From Luethyella okanaganae (GTDB lineage: Bacteria; Actinomycetota; Actinomycetes; Actinomycetales; Microbacteriaceae): a stretch of DNA of 64,000 nucleotides. Each line of letters starts with the position of its first letter. Position 1 is the first letter of the stretch. The notes under the pieces were generated by a model, which saw only the letters and a list, made by a program, of their open reading frames with translations, was not told where the DNA came from and did no database searches. The DNA lies in assembly GCF_042660285.1 (NCBI RefSeq), contig NZ_JBHSTP010000002.1, forward strand, positions 186,001 through 250,000, in the 5' to 3' direction. A program made the position numbers and the translations under genes. Of the stretch, positions 47,137-56,583 are shown one piece after another.

Positions 47137-49482
47137 TTAGGCGTCGGCGTCTAAGTCCTGATCAACGTCCGCATCCGCGGAGTCCCGACGCTTGAGGTAG
47201 GCGCCGAGCCCGAGGGCTCCCGCTCCCAGAGCGAAGGCGAGTGCCACGAACCAGGCCAGGATCGGGCTCAGTTCGAACCCGGTTTTGGCGAGCGAGTCGG
47301 AGGTCTTGCCCTCGGCGTTCGTCGCAGAGCTTGCGTTCGCCGACGTCGACGTGTTCGCCGCAGCCGTGGCGTTCGTCTTCGAGTCAGCCTTCGAGTCGGC
47401 CTTCGAGTCGGCCTTCGTCGATGCCGAGGCGTTGGCAGCCGGAGAAGCCGCGGCAGTCGTCGCGTCGCTGTTCGCACTCGAACTCGCTTTCGCAGTCGCG
47501 TCCTTGTTCGCAGTCGCGGTCGCGTCCTTGTTCGCAGTCGCGGTCGCAGTCGCGTCCTTGTTCGCTGTCGCGGTCGCGTCCTTGTTCGCTGTCGCGGTCG
47601 CGTCCTTGTTCGCAGTCGCGGCAGTCGACGCCGAGGTGTCGGCACTCGTCGAGCTCGCGGCGTTCGTCGCAGAGCTTGCGTTCGCCGACGTCGACGTGTT
47701 CGCCGCAGCCGTGGCGTTCGTCTTCGAGTCGGCCTTCGAGTCGGCCTTCGTCGATGTCGAGGCGTTGGCAGCCGGAGAAGCCGCGGCAGTCGTCGCGTCG
47801 CTGTTCGCACTCGAACTCGCTTTCGCAGTCGCGTCCTTGTTCGCAGTCGCGGTCGCGTCCTTGTTCGCAGTCGCGGTCGCGTCCTTGTTCGCAGTCGCAG
47901 CAGTCGACGCCGAGGTGTCGGCACTCGTCGAGCTCGCGGCGTTCGTCGCAGAGCTTGCGTTCGCCGACGTCGACGTGTTCGCCGCAGCCGTGGCGTTCGT
48001 CTTCGAGTCGGCCTTCGAGTCGGCCTTCGTCGATGTCGAGGCGTTGGCAGCCGGAGAAGCCGCGGCAGTCGTCGCGTCGCTGTTCGCACTCGAACTCGCT
48101 TTCGCAGTCGCGTCCTTGTTCGCAGTCGCGGTCGCAGTCGCGTCCTTGTTCGCAGTCGCAGTCGCGGCAGTCGACGCCGAGGTGTCGGCACTCGTCGAGC
48201 TCGCGGCGTTCGTCGCAGAGCTTGCGTTCGCCGACGTCGAGGCGTTCGCGGCAGCCGCGTTCGCCTTTGCGTTCGCAGCCGCAGCCTGGGCGGTGGCGTT
48301 CTTGTCGCCACCGCCGCACGCCGCGGAGGTCTGAGCCATGTTTGCCGCGACATCGGTCCGCATCACGCCGATCTCGATTTTGCCGACCGCAGGAAGGAAC
48401 GGAATGCCCAAGAAGCTCGCGGAGAGTGTCAGCCCGTTCATGGTTCCACGGGCTGAGGTGCCGTCGGGGTTCTCATGGACATCAGTGAGACCGTCGTAGG
48501 AGATCGAGCCCTTGAGGATCGCGGTGATGACCTTCGGGAACTCGTCGCCGATCTCGATGGTCTTCCCCGGCTTGATCGAAAGGGAGGCGCCGCCGGTCGA
48601 GACCGTCATTTTGTCGGGCATAGAGCCGATCTCAACCGAGGCGCCGCCCGGTCGGCCATTCGCGCGCGCCGCGATGTGCGGCGGCCTTTCGGCACCGGCG
48701 CCCCACGAGACACGGAGCAGGTCTCCGAGCAGACTCGCCTCGGCGAACTGCCACTCCGAGCTCGACTTGACCGCCAAGCACTTGTCGCCGACGAGCTCGA
48801 CCGTGCCGCTCGTCGTTCCGAGGGTTGCGGAGGCGAGTGGGAAGATTCCTCGGAGGACCGGAGGTTTGATTCCCGGAACCAGAACCAGACGTCCCGTGGT
48901 CTGCTGCGCGGAGCCGAGCAATCCAGACCCGGCGTTGACCGCCGAGTTCCAGTGAGACTCAGCGGTGCCGGTCAAGGCGTCGAGGCTTCCGAGCGGGCCG
49001 AGGTCGGTCTTGAGGAAATCCTGGACGACCTTGCCTCCTTCGAGCGTCGTCGTCGAGAACGACTGCGCCTTGACCGGCGTGATCGGAATACCGAAGGCGC
49101 CGATCCCGATCGGCGAGCTCCGTGCGAACGAGCGTGCCGCTGGGTTCGAGGCGATCGTCGGCGGGACCGCGAACTCACCGGGACCGGTACCGGCGTACTC
49201 ACTGAGGCCCCCACTGTCGGCGACGACGACGGACTCGGCGATGTTCGCGCGTTTGTTGATGAGCCCGAGGATCGACGTGCTGGCGAAGACACCGTATGCG
49301 CGGACGGATCCGCTGAACTCGACATCGGTCGGAGTAGCTGTTGCAGGAGCGGCACCGAGCAGGGCCGAACCGCCGAGACCTGCGGCCACGGCGAATGCAG
49401 CACCCGAAAGGCACGCTCGCGAGCGTACCTTCACTGTGTTCGGGCCACCCTCAGGTTTCCCAGCCCAGAATATGGATTTCAT
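47137..49482 (-). CDS. Cell-wall-anchored repeat protein with LAxTG sorting signal
   Basis: 781 aa from ATG at 49482 (GAGGAAG site). Signal peptide to about residue 48 (ending APATATA-like). An N-terminal globular domain of about 345 residues (VEFSGSVRAYGVFASTSILG) resembles actinobacterial choice-of-anchor proteins. A low-complexity Ala/Thr/Ser/Asn/Lys/Asp region with three long tandem repeats follows. The C-terminus is a sortase signal: LAKTGFELSPILAWFVALAF, membrane helix, then LKRRD. LAxTG is the class E sortase recognition motif typical of high-GC actinobacteria. The acidic tail DADVDQDLDADA after the positive charges is unusual. Confidence 0.88.
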   Translation of the reverse strand: MKSIFWAGKPEGGPNTVKVRSRACLSGAAFAVAAGLGGSALLGAAPATATPTDVEFSGSVRAYGVFASTSILGLINKRANIAESVVVADSGGLSEYAGTGPGEFAVPPTIASNPAARSFARSSPIGIGAFGIPITPVKAQSFSTTTLEGGKVVQDFLKTDLGPLGSLDALTGTAESHWNSAVNAGSGLLGSAQQTTGRLVLVPGIKPPVLRGIFPLASATLGTTSGTVELVGDKCLAVKSSSEWQFAEASLLGDLLRVSWGAGAERPPHIAARANGRPGGASVEIGSMPDKMTVSTGGASLSIKPGKTIEIGDEFPKVITAILKGSISYDGLTDVHENPDGTSARGTMNGLTLSASFLGIPFLPAVGKIEIGVMRTDVAANMAQTSAACGGGDKNATAQAAAANAKANAAAANASTSANASSATNAASSTSADTSASTAATATANKDATATATANKDATAKASSSANSDATTAAASPAANASTSTKADSKADSKTNATAAANTSTSANASSATNAASSTSADTSASTAATANKDATATANKDATATANKDATAKASSSANSDATTAAASPAANASTSTKADSKADSKTNATAAANTSTSANASSATNAASSTSADTSASTAATANKDATATANKDATATANKDATATATANKDATATANKDATAKASSSANSDATTAAASPAANASASTKADSKADSKADSKTNATAAANTSTSANASSATNAEGKTSDSLAKTGFELSPILAWFVALAFALGAGALGLGAYLKRRDSADADVDQDLDADA
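47294..48290 (-). repeat. Three tandem coding repeats of 267-279 bp with variable internal hexapeptide copies
   Basis: Near-identical blocks are anchored at 47641, 47920 and 48187. Each encodes a SANASSATNA - DTSASTAAT - (ATANKD)n - SANSDATTAAASPAANAS - KADSKADSKTNATAAANTS stretch. The number of 18-bp ANKDAT-type subunits differs between blocks. KADS units also vary from two to three. Confidence 0.9.
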
Positions 49483-49581
49483 TCTTCCTCCAAAGTGTCG
49501 CTGAACGATGAGGGAGCGAACTCGGCCGACCAGACAGTCAGCGCTGCTCCCGACATGCACAAGACGGTCGAGGCGGAACCA

Positions 49582-52170
49582 TTACGCGCGGGAGGGAAAC
49601 TCGCGCCGCAGTCCGTCCTCGGGGTCGACGAAAAGCGAAGAGAATGCGGCGAGCTCATGACGACGTTCAACGCGCGCCTTGCGCATTACGTGATGGAGAT
49701 GGCTCTCGACTGTGCGCACGCTGATGACGAGCTGCTGCGCGATATCCGCGTTGCTCATGCCCAGGCTCGCAGCACGCGCGATCTGCGCTTCCCGCGGGGT
49801 CAGGTCGAGATGCCGACGAGCGAAGCGCTCGGCGTCGGCTCCGGCGAGAATCTCGCACTCCTCGAGTACGTGGGACTCCGCGCTCGTACGTTCGGCGACG
49901 GACCCGCACGCAAGCGTGACCGCGGCCCGCGCGGCCGAGCGGGCGTGGCCGTACAGTCCGAGTTTCTCCAGCCGTTGTGCGACGTCCTGGAGATCGTCGA
50001 CCGACTCGGTGAAACTCGCACGGACGAGCGCGAGCAGCACGGTGACAAGCCCGCTGTCTACGGCACGAGCCCGCCTCTCGACCTCGGCGAGGTGGACCTC
50101 GTCGCAGCGCACGTCGAGCGCGGCGAGCAGATCGACGAGGCCACCGAGCCGAGCCCCACGGCCCCAACGATCAAGACCGGATTCCCAGAGCATCGCGAAG
50201 GCCTCGTCGATGTCCGCTCTGCTCGCGGCCAGCTGCGCGCGCACCCATGCCGATGAGATGCCCGCCGATCGAGACCCCGCCCCGGGCTCGTCGACGCGTC
50301 GAAGCAGTTCATCTGCTGTGCTGGACCGCCCCCGGCGGATTTCGACGAGAGCGGCGATGGTCTGGATGGCGCGAAACGCGGGTTCCGGAATCATGGCGGG
50401 CTCTCCGAGCGCGAGCACAGAGGCATGCAAGTGCGGGATCTCCTCGTAGCGACCTTGAAAGAGGAGTGCGAGCATGAGCGCGTGCGTGGTCTCGCGGATC
50501 TCGCCGACTCCCAGCTCCCGCCGTGCCTGCTCTCGAGCGTGCCGAGCGCGGTGCTCCGCCTCACGCACCTGGCCATCGGCGATAAGAAGCATCGCCTCGT
50601 GCGAGCGCACATCTACCGTGGACTGGCTCCGTAGTCCACGGATCGTCTCCAGCGATGCGGCGGCGTCGCCGACGAGGCCGAACATCAGCTCGAGCGTGAA
50701 CCGCTCGTCGATCGCGCGCTCCACGATCGCAAGCGGCGTTCCGCTCGGAACCGTGACAGCAACCTCCTCGATGCCGATCGGATCGCCCAAGCTCCGACGC
50801 AGGCAGATGGCCTCCACTCGGATCAGAGGTGCAGCCAGGCCGAGCATGTCGGCGTCGGCATGAAGCAGGGTGAGCGCGGCGTCCAGCCCACGTCCGGTGT
50901 AGGCCTCCCACCACGCGCGCCGCACCACGAGCTCCGCCCGATCCAGGTCCGAGCCAAGGCCCCACACCACGCCGGAGAGGATCTCGTCGACCCGCTCGCG
51001 GACGACATCGGTGTGCTGGAGCTCGTCGAGAAGGCGAACGGCGGCGCCTGCGCTCGGCTCGAGCTGCCAGAGGTGCTGCAACTCCCCGATAGTCCGACGA
51101 CGACGCTCGCGGATCATGCGCACGAGGAGCGCATCGTCAGCCGGCGGAACCGCCCCCGGATCGACCGAAGCGAACCCGGTTCCGGCCCTGTCTTCGCCGT
51201 GCGCGGTGACCAGACGCACGGCGACCCCTCTGTTGGCGATCTTCGACCGCTCCCTGCGAAGGTACTCAACGATCAACGGCGGCGAAATGACGACAGCCGA
51301 CCCCGAGCCGGCGAACGCAACCCTGATCAGCTCACGCCGCTCGAGCGACTCGAGCACCCCTGTCTCGACCGTACGGCGCAGCTCCTCGACATCTGTATGC
51401 GGGTCGAGGGCGATGAGGCCTACCGCATCGCGCTCCGGCCCGGTGAGCGGAGCGAGGCGCTCCTCGGCGACGCCGGCGAGCGCAGGAGTCCAGAGTTCTG
51501 AGATGACCGACCACTCTCCATCCCGGTCGCGAACGAACCGGCCCTCGGCCGAAACAGCGTCGACAATCGCATTGGCGAGGCCGACGATGCCCGCCGACTT
51601 CGCGAAGATCCGGCTCATCGTCTCAAGAGCGACGCCGCCACCGAGTCGCTCGCACATGGCCGCAGAGAGGTCCTCGTAGCCGAGTGGAGTGAGAGTCACA
51701 CGCAGACCGTGGTGCTGCGGCGCAGGGGAGTCCGGTCGTCGTGCGCTCACGATCGGGAACTCATGGTCGGCGTGCGCGGCGAGGATGACCGCCCAAGAGG
51801 CGTTGTCCAGTTCCTCGGCGTCGTCGACGATCACGCACAAAGGTCCGGCGATCGAGAGATCGCAGAGCCCGCGGACCGCGGCTGCGACGCCGTGCCGCCC
51901 GTCGCGGCTGACGCCGATGTCGCGGATGTGCAGCGCGACAAGCGGATACTCGTGGAGCGCGGCGAGGCCCGTGAGCTGAACGACCTTCCAGTCACGATCG
52001 GACAGGCGATGCGAGACCGCGCGGAGGAACGTCGAGCGCCCCGCCCCTATCACCCCGGTGACATCGACGTTCCACCCGGAGAGCACGTGCGCGATCGTCG
52101 CGTCCAATTCCGCTGCGCGACCGCGCATCCGCGGCGAATTGCCCGTCTGGGAGGCGCGCGCATCGCTCAC
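49582..52170 (-). CDS. LuxR-family regulator of the large ATP-binding (LAL) type
   Basis: 862 aa. An N-terminal P-loop is seen in DVTGVIGAGRSTFLRAVSHR (GxxGxGRST), with Walker-B-like PLCVIVDDAEELDNASWAVI. A long helical middle resembles TPR repeats (about 350-770). The C-terminus has a complete LuxR helix-turn-helix (LTPREAQIARAASLGMSNAD, VISVRTVESHLHHVMRKARV). It starts with GTG at 52170, overlapping the stop of the FAD enzyme gene (GTGA), so it is coupled to the upstream trio. It is divergent from nothing nearby and precedes the LAxTG gene by 99 bases; that protein is a plausible target. Confidence 0.88.
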   Translation of the reverse strand: MSDARASQTGNSPRMRGRAAELDATIAHVLSGWNVDVTGVIGAGRSTFLRAVSHRLSDRDWKVVQLTGLAALHEYPLVALHIRDIGVSRDGRHGVAAAVRGLCDLSIAGPLCVIVDDAEELDNASWAVILAAHADHEFPIVSARRPDSPAPQHHGLRVTLTPLGYEDLSAAMCERLGGGVALETMSRIFAKSAGIVGLANAIVDAVSAEGRFVRDRDGEWSVISELWTPALAGVAEERLAPLTGPERDAVGLIALDPHTDVEELRRTVETGVLESLERRELIRVAFAGSGSAVVISPPLIVEYLRRERSKIANRGVAVRLVTAHGEDRAGTGFASVDPGAVPPADDALLVRMIRERRRRTIGELQHLWQLEPSAGAAVRLLDELQHTDVVRERVDEILSGVVWGLGSDLDRAELVVRRAWWEAYTGRGLDAALTLLHADADMLGLAAPLIRVEAICLRRSLGDPIGIEEVAVTVPSGTPLAIVERAIDERFTLELMFGLVGDAAASLETIRGLRSQSTVDVRSHEAMLLIADGQVREAEHRARHAREQARRELGVGEIRETTHALMLALLFQGRYEEIPHLHASVLALGEPAMIPEPAFRAIQTIAALVEIRRGRSSTADELLRRVDEPGAGSRSAGISSAWVRAQLAASRADIDEAFAMLWESGLDRWGRGARLGGLVDLLAALDVRCDEVHLAEVERRARAVDSGLVTVLLALVRASFTESVDDLQDVAQRLEKLGLYGHARSAARAAVTLACGSVAERTSAESHVLEECEILAGADAERFARRHLDLTPREAQIARAASLGMSNADIAQQLVISVRTVESHLHHVMRKARVERRHELAAFSSLFVDPEDGLRREFPSRA

Positions 52171-53642
52171 GGATACCCCGCTCGACCCGCTTCGGCCTCA
52201 CGTCTTGCGGCCGAACGCGTGAACGTGTCGCGGATCCCAAGATACGCGAGCGCGTGCCGAGCCGCATGGTAGCCACCCATGCCGTGCACGCCGGGGCCTG
52301 GCGACGTAGACGCCGAGCAGAGGAAGACCCCCGGCAGGGGCGTGCGCCACGGCGACGGGCCGAATCGGGGCCTGGCGAGAAGCTGGCGTAGGCCGACCGC
52401 CCCGCTGCCGATGTCGCCGCCGACGAAGTTGCGGCTGAGTCCCGGCATCGCTATCGCGGCCCGCACGGTGGCCCCTCGGATGAGGTCGCGGAAGCCGGGC
52501 GCGATCTCCTCGATCGCGCGGGTAACCTGTTCGGGATCGGACTCGTCGTCCCAGGCGGGAACATGCGCGTACGCCCAGGCGACATGCTTGCCGGCGGGCG
52601 CGCGCGCGGGGTCGAACACGGTCGGCTGCGACAGCAGGATGAACGGCCGATCGGCGCGTGAGCCGTGCAAGACCGCGTCCTCGGCCGACTCGACCTCTGC
52701 CGCCGTCCCGCCGATATGGAGCGTCGACGCCCCCGCGAGCCGGGCATCCTGGAACGGGATCTGGCCATCGAGCGAATAGTCGACCTTCATCACGCCGGGG
52801 CCGAAGCGAAAGCGACACGCGCGCCGACGTTCGCGGGAAGAGAGATCCGAGGCGGCGATGTCGCTGAACGCATGCGGGGTGAGATCGAGAATGACTGCCG
52901 AGTGGCCTTCTAGCTCACGGAGGTCGCGCACGACGGTGCCTGTCTCGACCCGCCCGCCGCGGAGGCTCAGTTCCGCGAGAAGCGCGTCGGTGATCGCCTG
53001 GGAGCCGCCGATCGGGATAGGCCACCCACGCGCGTGCGCGTGCGCGGCGAGGGTGACGCCGACGATCGAGCCGGCGAGGGAGCGTCCACCGTTCATCGCG
53101 TGGGCAGATAGGCCCGCGAGAAGCGCCCGCGCTTTCTCCTCCCGAAAGACGCGCCCCCGCAGGGCGGCATCGACACAGGCGCCGAGACCGACGGGGACGA
53201 GCGCGGCGCTCGCTCCCGAGAGTCGAGCGGGCGGCGCCAGGGTCGCCCGCGCGACCGCGTCGACATGACGCACGAGCGGCTGGAACAGGCGACGCCAGGG
53301 CGCGCCGTCACGGCCGAGGTCGGCGACGGTGAGGTCGAGTGAGCGGTGGGCGAGCGCGACGCTGTCAGACCCGAGGACGTGCGCGAAGGAGATCCCCGGC
53401 GTAACGAAGCGCACCCGCGCATCGAGTTCGAACATCCGGAAGAACGGCGAGGCGAGCGCCATCGGGTGGACGGCCGGGCCGAGGTCGTGGCGAAACCCGC
53501 TTTCGTGGAGCTCCTCCGTGCGAGCGCCTCCGCCTGGAACCGGGCTCTCTTCGTATACCCGCACGCTGAGGCCCGCACGGGCGGCGACGACAGCCGCAGC
53601 CAGCCCGTTCGGACCGCTCCCGACGACGGCGACGTCAGCCAC
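52167..53642 (-). CDS. FAD-dependent oxidoreductase, phytoene-desaturase/PYROXD2-like
   Basis: 491 aa. Rossmann FAD motif DVAVVGSGPNGLAAAVVAAR at the N-terminus, the amine-oxidase/desaturase segment SPVPGGGARTEELHESGFRH, and the C-terminal GVFLCSASTSPGPGVHGMGG. These are typical of the NAD(P)/FAD desaturase-like family close to human PYROXD2. GTG at 53642 is chosen because GGAGGA lies just upstream and it overlaps the HTTM gene end by eight bases. The substrate is unknown; linkage with HTTM and DUF5819 suggests a membrane-lipid or quinone-like substrate, which is inference. Confidence 0.85.
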   Translation of the reverse strand: MADVAVVGSGPNGLAAAVVAARAGLSVRVYEESPVPGGGARTEELHESGFRHDLGPAVHPMALASPFFRMFELDARVRFVTPGISFAHVLGSDSVALAHRSLDLTVADLGRDGAPWRRLFQPLVRHVDAVARATLAPPARLSGASAALVPVGLGACVDAALRGRVFREEKARALLAGLSAHAMNGGRSLAGSIVGVTLAAHAHARGWPIPIGGSQAITDALLAELSLRGGRVETGTVVRDLRELEGHSAVILDLTPHAFSDIAASDLSSRERRRACRFRFGPGVMKVDYSLDGQIPFQDARLAGASTLHIGGTAAEVESAEDAVLHGSRADRPFILLSQPTVFDPARAPAGKHVAWAYAHVPAWDDESDPEQVTRAIEEIAPGFRDLIRGATVRAAIAMPGLSRNFVGGDIGSGAVGLRQLLARPRFGPSPWRTPLPGVFLCSASTSPGPGVHGMGGYHAARHALAYLGIRDTFTRSAARREAEAGRAGYP

Positions 53643-54825
53643 GGTCGTCCTCCGGGACGAGTGGCTCTCGCCGGGCGTCCGACACGACACGCCGCCACAG
53701 GGTTTCGGCGCGGCGGGCGAAGCCTCGCCACGACCGGTCGCGCACGAAGATCGCATCGAGCGCGATCATCGCGAGCGAGAACCATGGCAGTCCCATCATC
53801 ACGCCGATCGCGACATGGAAACCCATGATGACCATGAGCGCGAGTATCCGGGTCCCCCGGCGGAGCAGCAGCAGCGGGAATGCGGACTGGATGACGACAG
53901 TGCCGATGGTCGCCATGCCGACGGCCGGGCCCCACGCGGTGGCGATATCGCTCAGGATAGGCCAGGTGCCGAACTGCGCGGTCTGCAGCGGCGCGTACAC
54001 GGCGGTGCCATCTTGCCACGGTTCGCCACCGGCCTTGAAGAGGCCTCCCGCCGAATAGACGAAGCAGATCTGCGCACCGAGAACGACGATGCCGAGGTTG
54101 TGTGCGAGGACGCTGAGCCAGGAGGGCAGCACGGGGAGCCCGCGCCACAGGCGGAGGAGGACGTTCCCGTCACGGCGGGCGAAGCGCTTTCCCCGCCGCG
54201 CATCGAGCGACCAGTGGTCCGAAAGTCCGCAGAAGGCAAGCGCGATGAACGCGATGCGGGTGAGGTTGTCGCTCTGGTTCTGCACATAGGTGCAGAGACC
54301 GAGGAAACCGACCCAGACGACGAAGAGCGGGATCATGACGAGCCGTGTCCGATAGCCGACCGTGAACAGCACCCCGAGCAGGAGGAGTATGGCGAAGACC
54401 GCGAGCAGTCCTGCCGGCGTGTTCGCCAGCTCCCGAGTCACGCTGAACGGCCACATCGCAATGAAGTCGCTCTGCGGTTCGGCGATCTGGCCGGTCCATG
54501 CACCGCCGACGCCGTAGGTGTAGTCCCGGGTCGTGAACTCGCCGAGGGTGGTGCCGAGGATCGTGATGCCGAGGAGGATCCGGGTCACCGCGAGTCCGTA
54601 GAGCGCATGCTTGGCGTCGAGGAGCCACCCCTCTCCGCGGCGCAGGAGCGCGGTGATGCCGGAAACGCTGTGCCGCCAGACGCTGACGAACCCCGCATCC
54701 CCGATGACGCCGTTCCCGCGACTCGGCTCCTCGTGAGCCGACGCATCCCGGTCCGCCACCTCCGCCCGGCCGCCGGTGACCCCATCGGCCACCTCCCGGA
54801 CGCCCCCCTCCTGAACGCTCATCAC
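53635..54825 (-). CDS. HTTM domain membrane protein (vitamin K-dependent gamma-carboxylase-like)
   Basis: 396 aa. After a 60-residue polar N-terminus come about eight membrane helices. YGLAVTRILLGITILGTTLG is the conserved HTTM first helix; IAFIALAFCGLSDHWSLD and GIVVLGAQICFVYSAGGLFK with GEPWQDGTAVY are further HTTM hallmarks. The domain is shared with gamma-glutamyl carboxylases; bacterial members are mostly uncharacterised. GTG at 54825 overlaps the upstream stop, so it is coupled to the DUF5819 gene, its usual partner. Confidence 0.85.
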   Translation of the reverse strand: MMSVQEGGVREVADGVTGGRAEVADRDASAHEEPSRGNGVIGDAGFVSVWRHSVSGITALLRRGEGWLLDAKHALYGLAVTRILLGITILGTTLGEFTTRDYTYGVGGAWTGQIAEPQSDFIAMWPFSVTRELANTPAGLLAVFAILLLLGVLFTVGYRTRLVMIPLFVVWVGFLGLCTYVQNQSDNLTRIAFIALAFCGLSDHWSLDARRGKRFARRDGNVLLRLWRGLPVLPSWLSVLAHNLGIVVLGAQICFVYSAGGLFKAGGEPWQDGTAVYAPLQTAQFGTWPILSDIATAWGPAVGMATIGTVVIQSAFPLLLLRRGTRILALMVIMGFHVAIGVMMGLPWFSLAMIALDAIFVRDRSWRGFARRAETLWRRVVSDARREPLVPEDDRG

Positions 54826-55649
54826 TTCTGCTCCAGGTGCTTGTAGGTCTCGCGGAAAGTGGCCGCGAACGCCTCATTGGACTGCCCCGGCAGCTTGATC
54901 AAGCCGCGCCATCCGGTGTCGACGAGCTGTCGCGGCGGGCGCTTGGCGTTGGGATCGTTACGCTTCTCGAAAGGAACGACGTTCTGCCTGCTCACCTCGA
55001 ACTGTGCATTCGTCACACCGTCGCCCCACACCGCGAGGGCGACCTGCGTCGCGTATGCCGCGGAGTGGCGCTCCTGCACGACGTATTCGTCGACAGCCTG
55101 GCTCCCCGCGACCGTCATCGCCTCACGCATCCGGCCGAGCCAGTTATCACCCGCGTAGTAGTCGAGGGCCACGATCTTCCGTTGGTCCTCGTTCAGCGCG
55201 TCGTAGCTGTCCTTGAGCAACGATGCCTGGTGCGTCGCAAGTCCCGCGGCGCGCGGAGGGAACAGGTTGTAATGCGACATCGACAGCTCCACGGCTGTCG
55301 CATCGACCCACTCCGTCGTGCGAGACCTTCCCTCCCCGTCCGCGAGGTTCGCACGTACTCGGAGGCGGTAGTCGCCGTTGATCGGCGCGGGAGCGAAAAC
55401 GCTCCAACTCTGGCCGAACCACGGCAGCATGTAGTTCGACAGGAGGCTCCCAGGCACCAGCTCACGCAGAGTGCTCGGCGGACTGATCCAGAGGAAGGAG
55501 GCGAAGAGGTGCCAGGCCGTGAAGAGCACCGCGACCGCAGCGGTGGTGCGAACGATGAGCGTCTTCGGCGGACGCTCGGCGGGGGAATTCGACAACTTGG
55601 CTCCAGGGGTGCAAATCTTCGAGGCGAGCATGCGCACGAATCGGCGCAA
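54822..55649 (-). CDS. DUF5819 family membrane-anchored protein
   Basis: 275 aa. One N-terminal membrane helix (TAAVAVLFTAWHLFASFLWI) followed by an extracytoplasmic domain with WFGQSWSVFAPAPINGDYRL, the DUF5819 signature. SHYNLFPPRAAGLATHQASL and the HSAAYATQVAL helix follow. The family accompanies HTTM proteins in actinobacteria, but no function is assigned. The first ATG is at 55649; an internal ATG at 55631 is also possible. It leads the leftward operon DUF5819-HTTM-FAD enzyme-LAL regulator. Confidence 0.82.
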   Translation of the reverse strand: MRRFVRMLASKICTPGAKLSNSPAERPPKTLIVRTTAAVAVLFTAWHLFASFLWISPPSTLRELVPGSLLSNYMLPWFGQSWSVFAPAPINGDYRLRVRANLADGEGRSRTTEWVDATAVELSMSHYNLFPPRAAGLATHQASLLKDSYDALNEDQRKIVALDYYAGDNWLGRMREAMTVAGSQAVDEYVVQERHSAAYATQVALAVWGDGVTNAQFEVSRQNVVPFEKRNDPNAKRPPRQLVDTGWRGLIKLPGQSNEAFAATFRETYKHLEQK

Positions 55650-55888
55650 AGGTCCTGACGGCCTCTCCGATAAGGTTCGAGCATCACCACCTCTGCTCCG
55701 TACGAGGAATCACGGGTGTCGGTAGTCAGATACCTCGATCTCCGTATCGCGTCCCCGGAAGTGCGCAGCCACTCACGAAACAATCCGGGCTCGCGAGAGA
55801 AAACCTGGGCCGCCGGTGGCACGGAAACATCGTAAGATCTTTCTAGGCCAAGGTCGGTTATGACCGTGACGCCAGTGGGGGGGGTATC

Positions 55889-56476
55889 GTGTTCGTCGAG
55901 GTTTTAATCCTGGCAAATCTCGCAGACCAATCGCTCAGCCGGGGTATGCTCGAAAGCGCGGTGCTCTCGGTCGCCCCGCTCGTTGACGCGGCATTCACCT
56001 CGAACGATCTGCACCGACATCTCGCCAAGCTCGAGGCCCACGGACACGTCGAACTCGCTCACGCGCACGCCGACGCAGGCCATTACTCGGAGCTCTGGCA
56101 CCTGACTCCGGCCGGGCGCGCCTCGCTGACAGAGTGGATCGAGTCGGAATACCGGCCTTCGATCCACGTGCCGGATACCGAGTTCCTGGTGCGCCTCCCC
56201 GTCACCGCCGCGCACGATCGTCGCCGCGCGATCCTCCTCATCGAGCAGGAGCTGGAGCACCGGCGGCTCCAGTCACGTTGCAGGGCGAAAGGATCGAGGT
56301 CACCTCGAGAGCTCGAGCCCGACCGCACGACCCTCGATGTCACGACACAGTCGCTGATGGGGTGCTACGACGCCACTCTCCTCGTTTGGATCGCTACGCT
56401 CGAGGACATTCACACCCGGCTCATCAACCAAGAACGGTCTCCACATCGCGCCGTGGTCACACGCACCGAGTTCTGA
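55889..56476 (+). CDS. PadR-family transcriptional regulator
   Basis: 195 aa. Winged helix in residues 1-85 (FVEVLILANLADQSLSRGML, SNDLHRHLAKLEAHGHVELA, HYSELWHLTPAGRASLTEWI) and a C-terminal helical dimerisation domain (DATLLVWIATLEDIHTRLIN). GTG start at 55889 behind a run of G resembling a strong ribosome site. It is divergent from the DUF5819-HTTM operon across a 239-base spacer and may regulate it. The spacer otherwise holds no gene. Confidence 0.82.
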   Translation: MFVEVLILANLADQSLSRGMLESAVLSVAPLVDAAFTSNDLHRHLAKLEAHGHVELAHAHADAGHYSELWHLTPAGRASLTEWIESEYRPSIHVPDTEFLVRLPVTAAHDRRRAILLIEQELEHRRLQSRCRAKGSRSPRELEPDRTTLDVTTQSLMGCYDATLLVWIATLEDIHTRLINQERSPHRAVVTRTEF

Positions 56477-56583
56477 GCTGCGGGCGCAGGCGTCTCGACC
56501 ACGCGCCCCGGCGAGTCCTCTTCTCACTCAGCCAGATCGACGACGCCGGCACCGAGGGCTGCTCACCGAAGCTCACACGCGAA

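Noticed and set aside
47294..48290. CRISPR array
   Set aside because: Periodicity is inside an open coding frame, the units are 18 bp and about 270 bp without unique spacers, and no cas genes are present.
47241..48488. Long open frames on both strands and in all phases across the surface-protein repeats (up to 415 codons)
   Set aside because: They arise because the repeated Ala/Ser/Thr/Lys/Asp codons contain no stop in any phase; only the minus-strand frame has a signal peptide, sorting signal and ribosome site.
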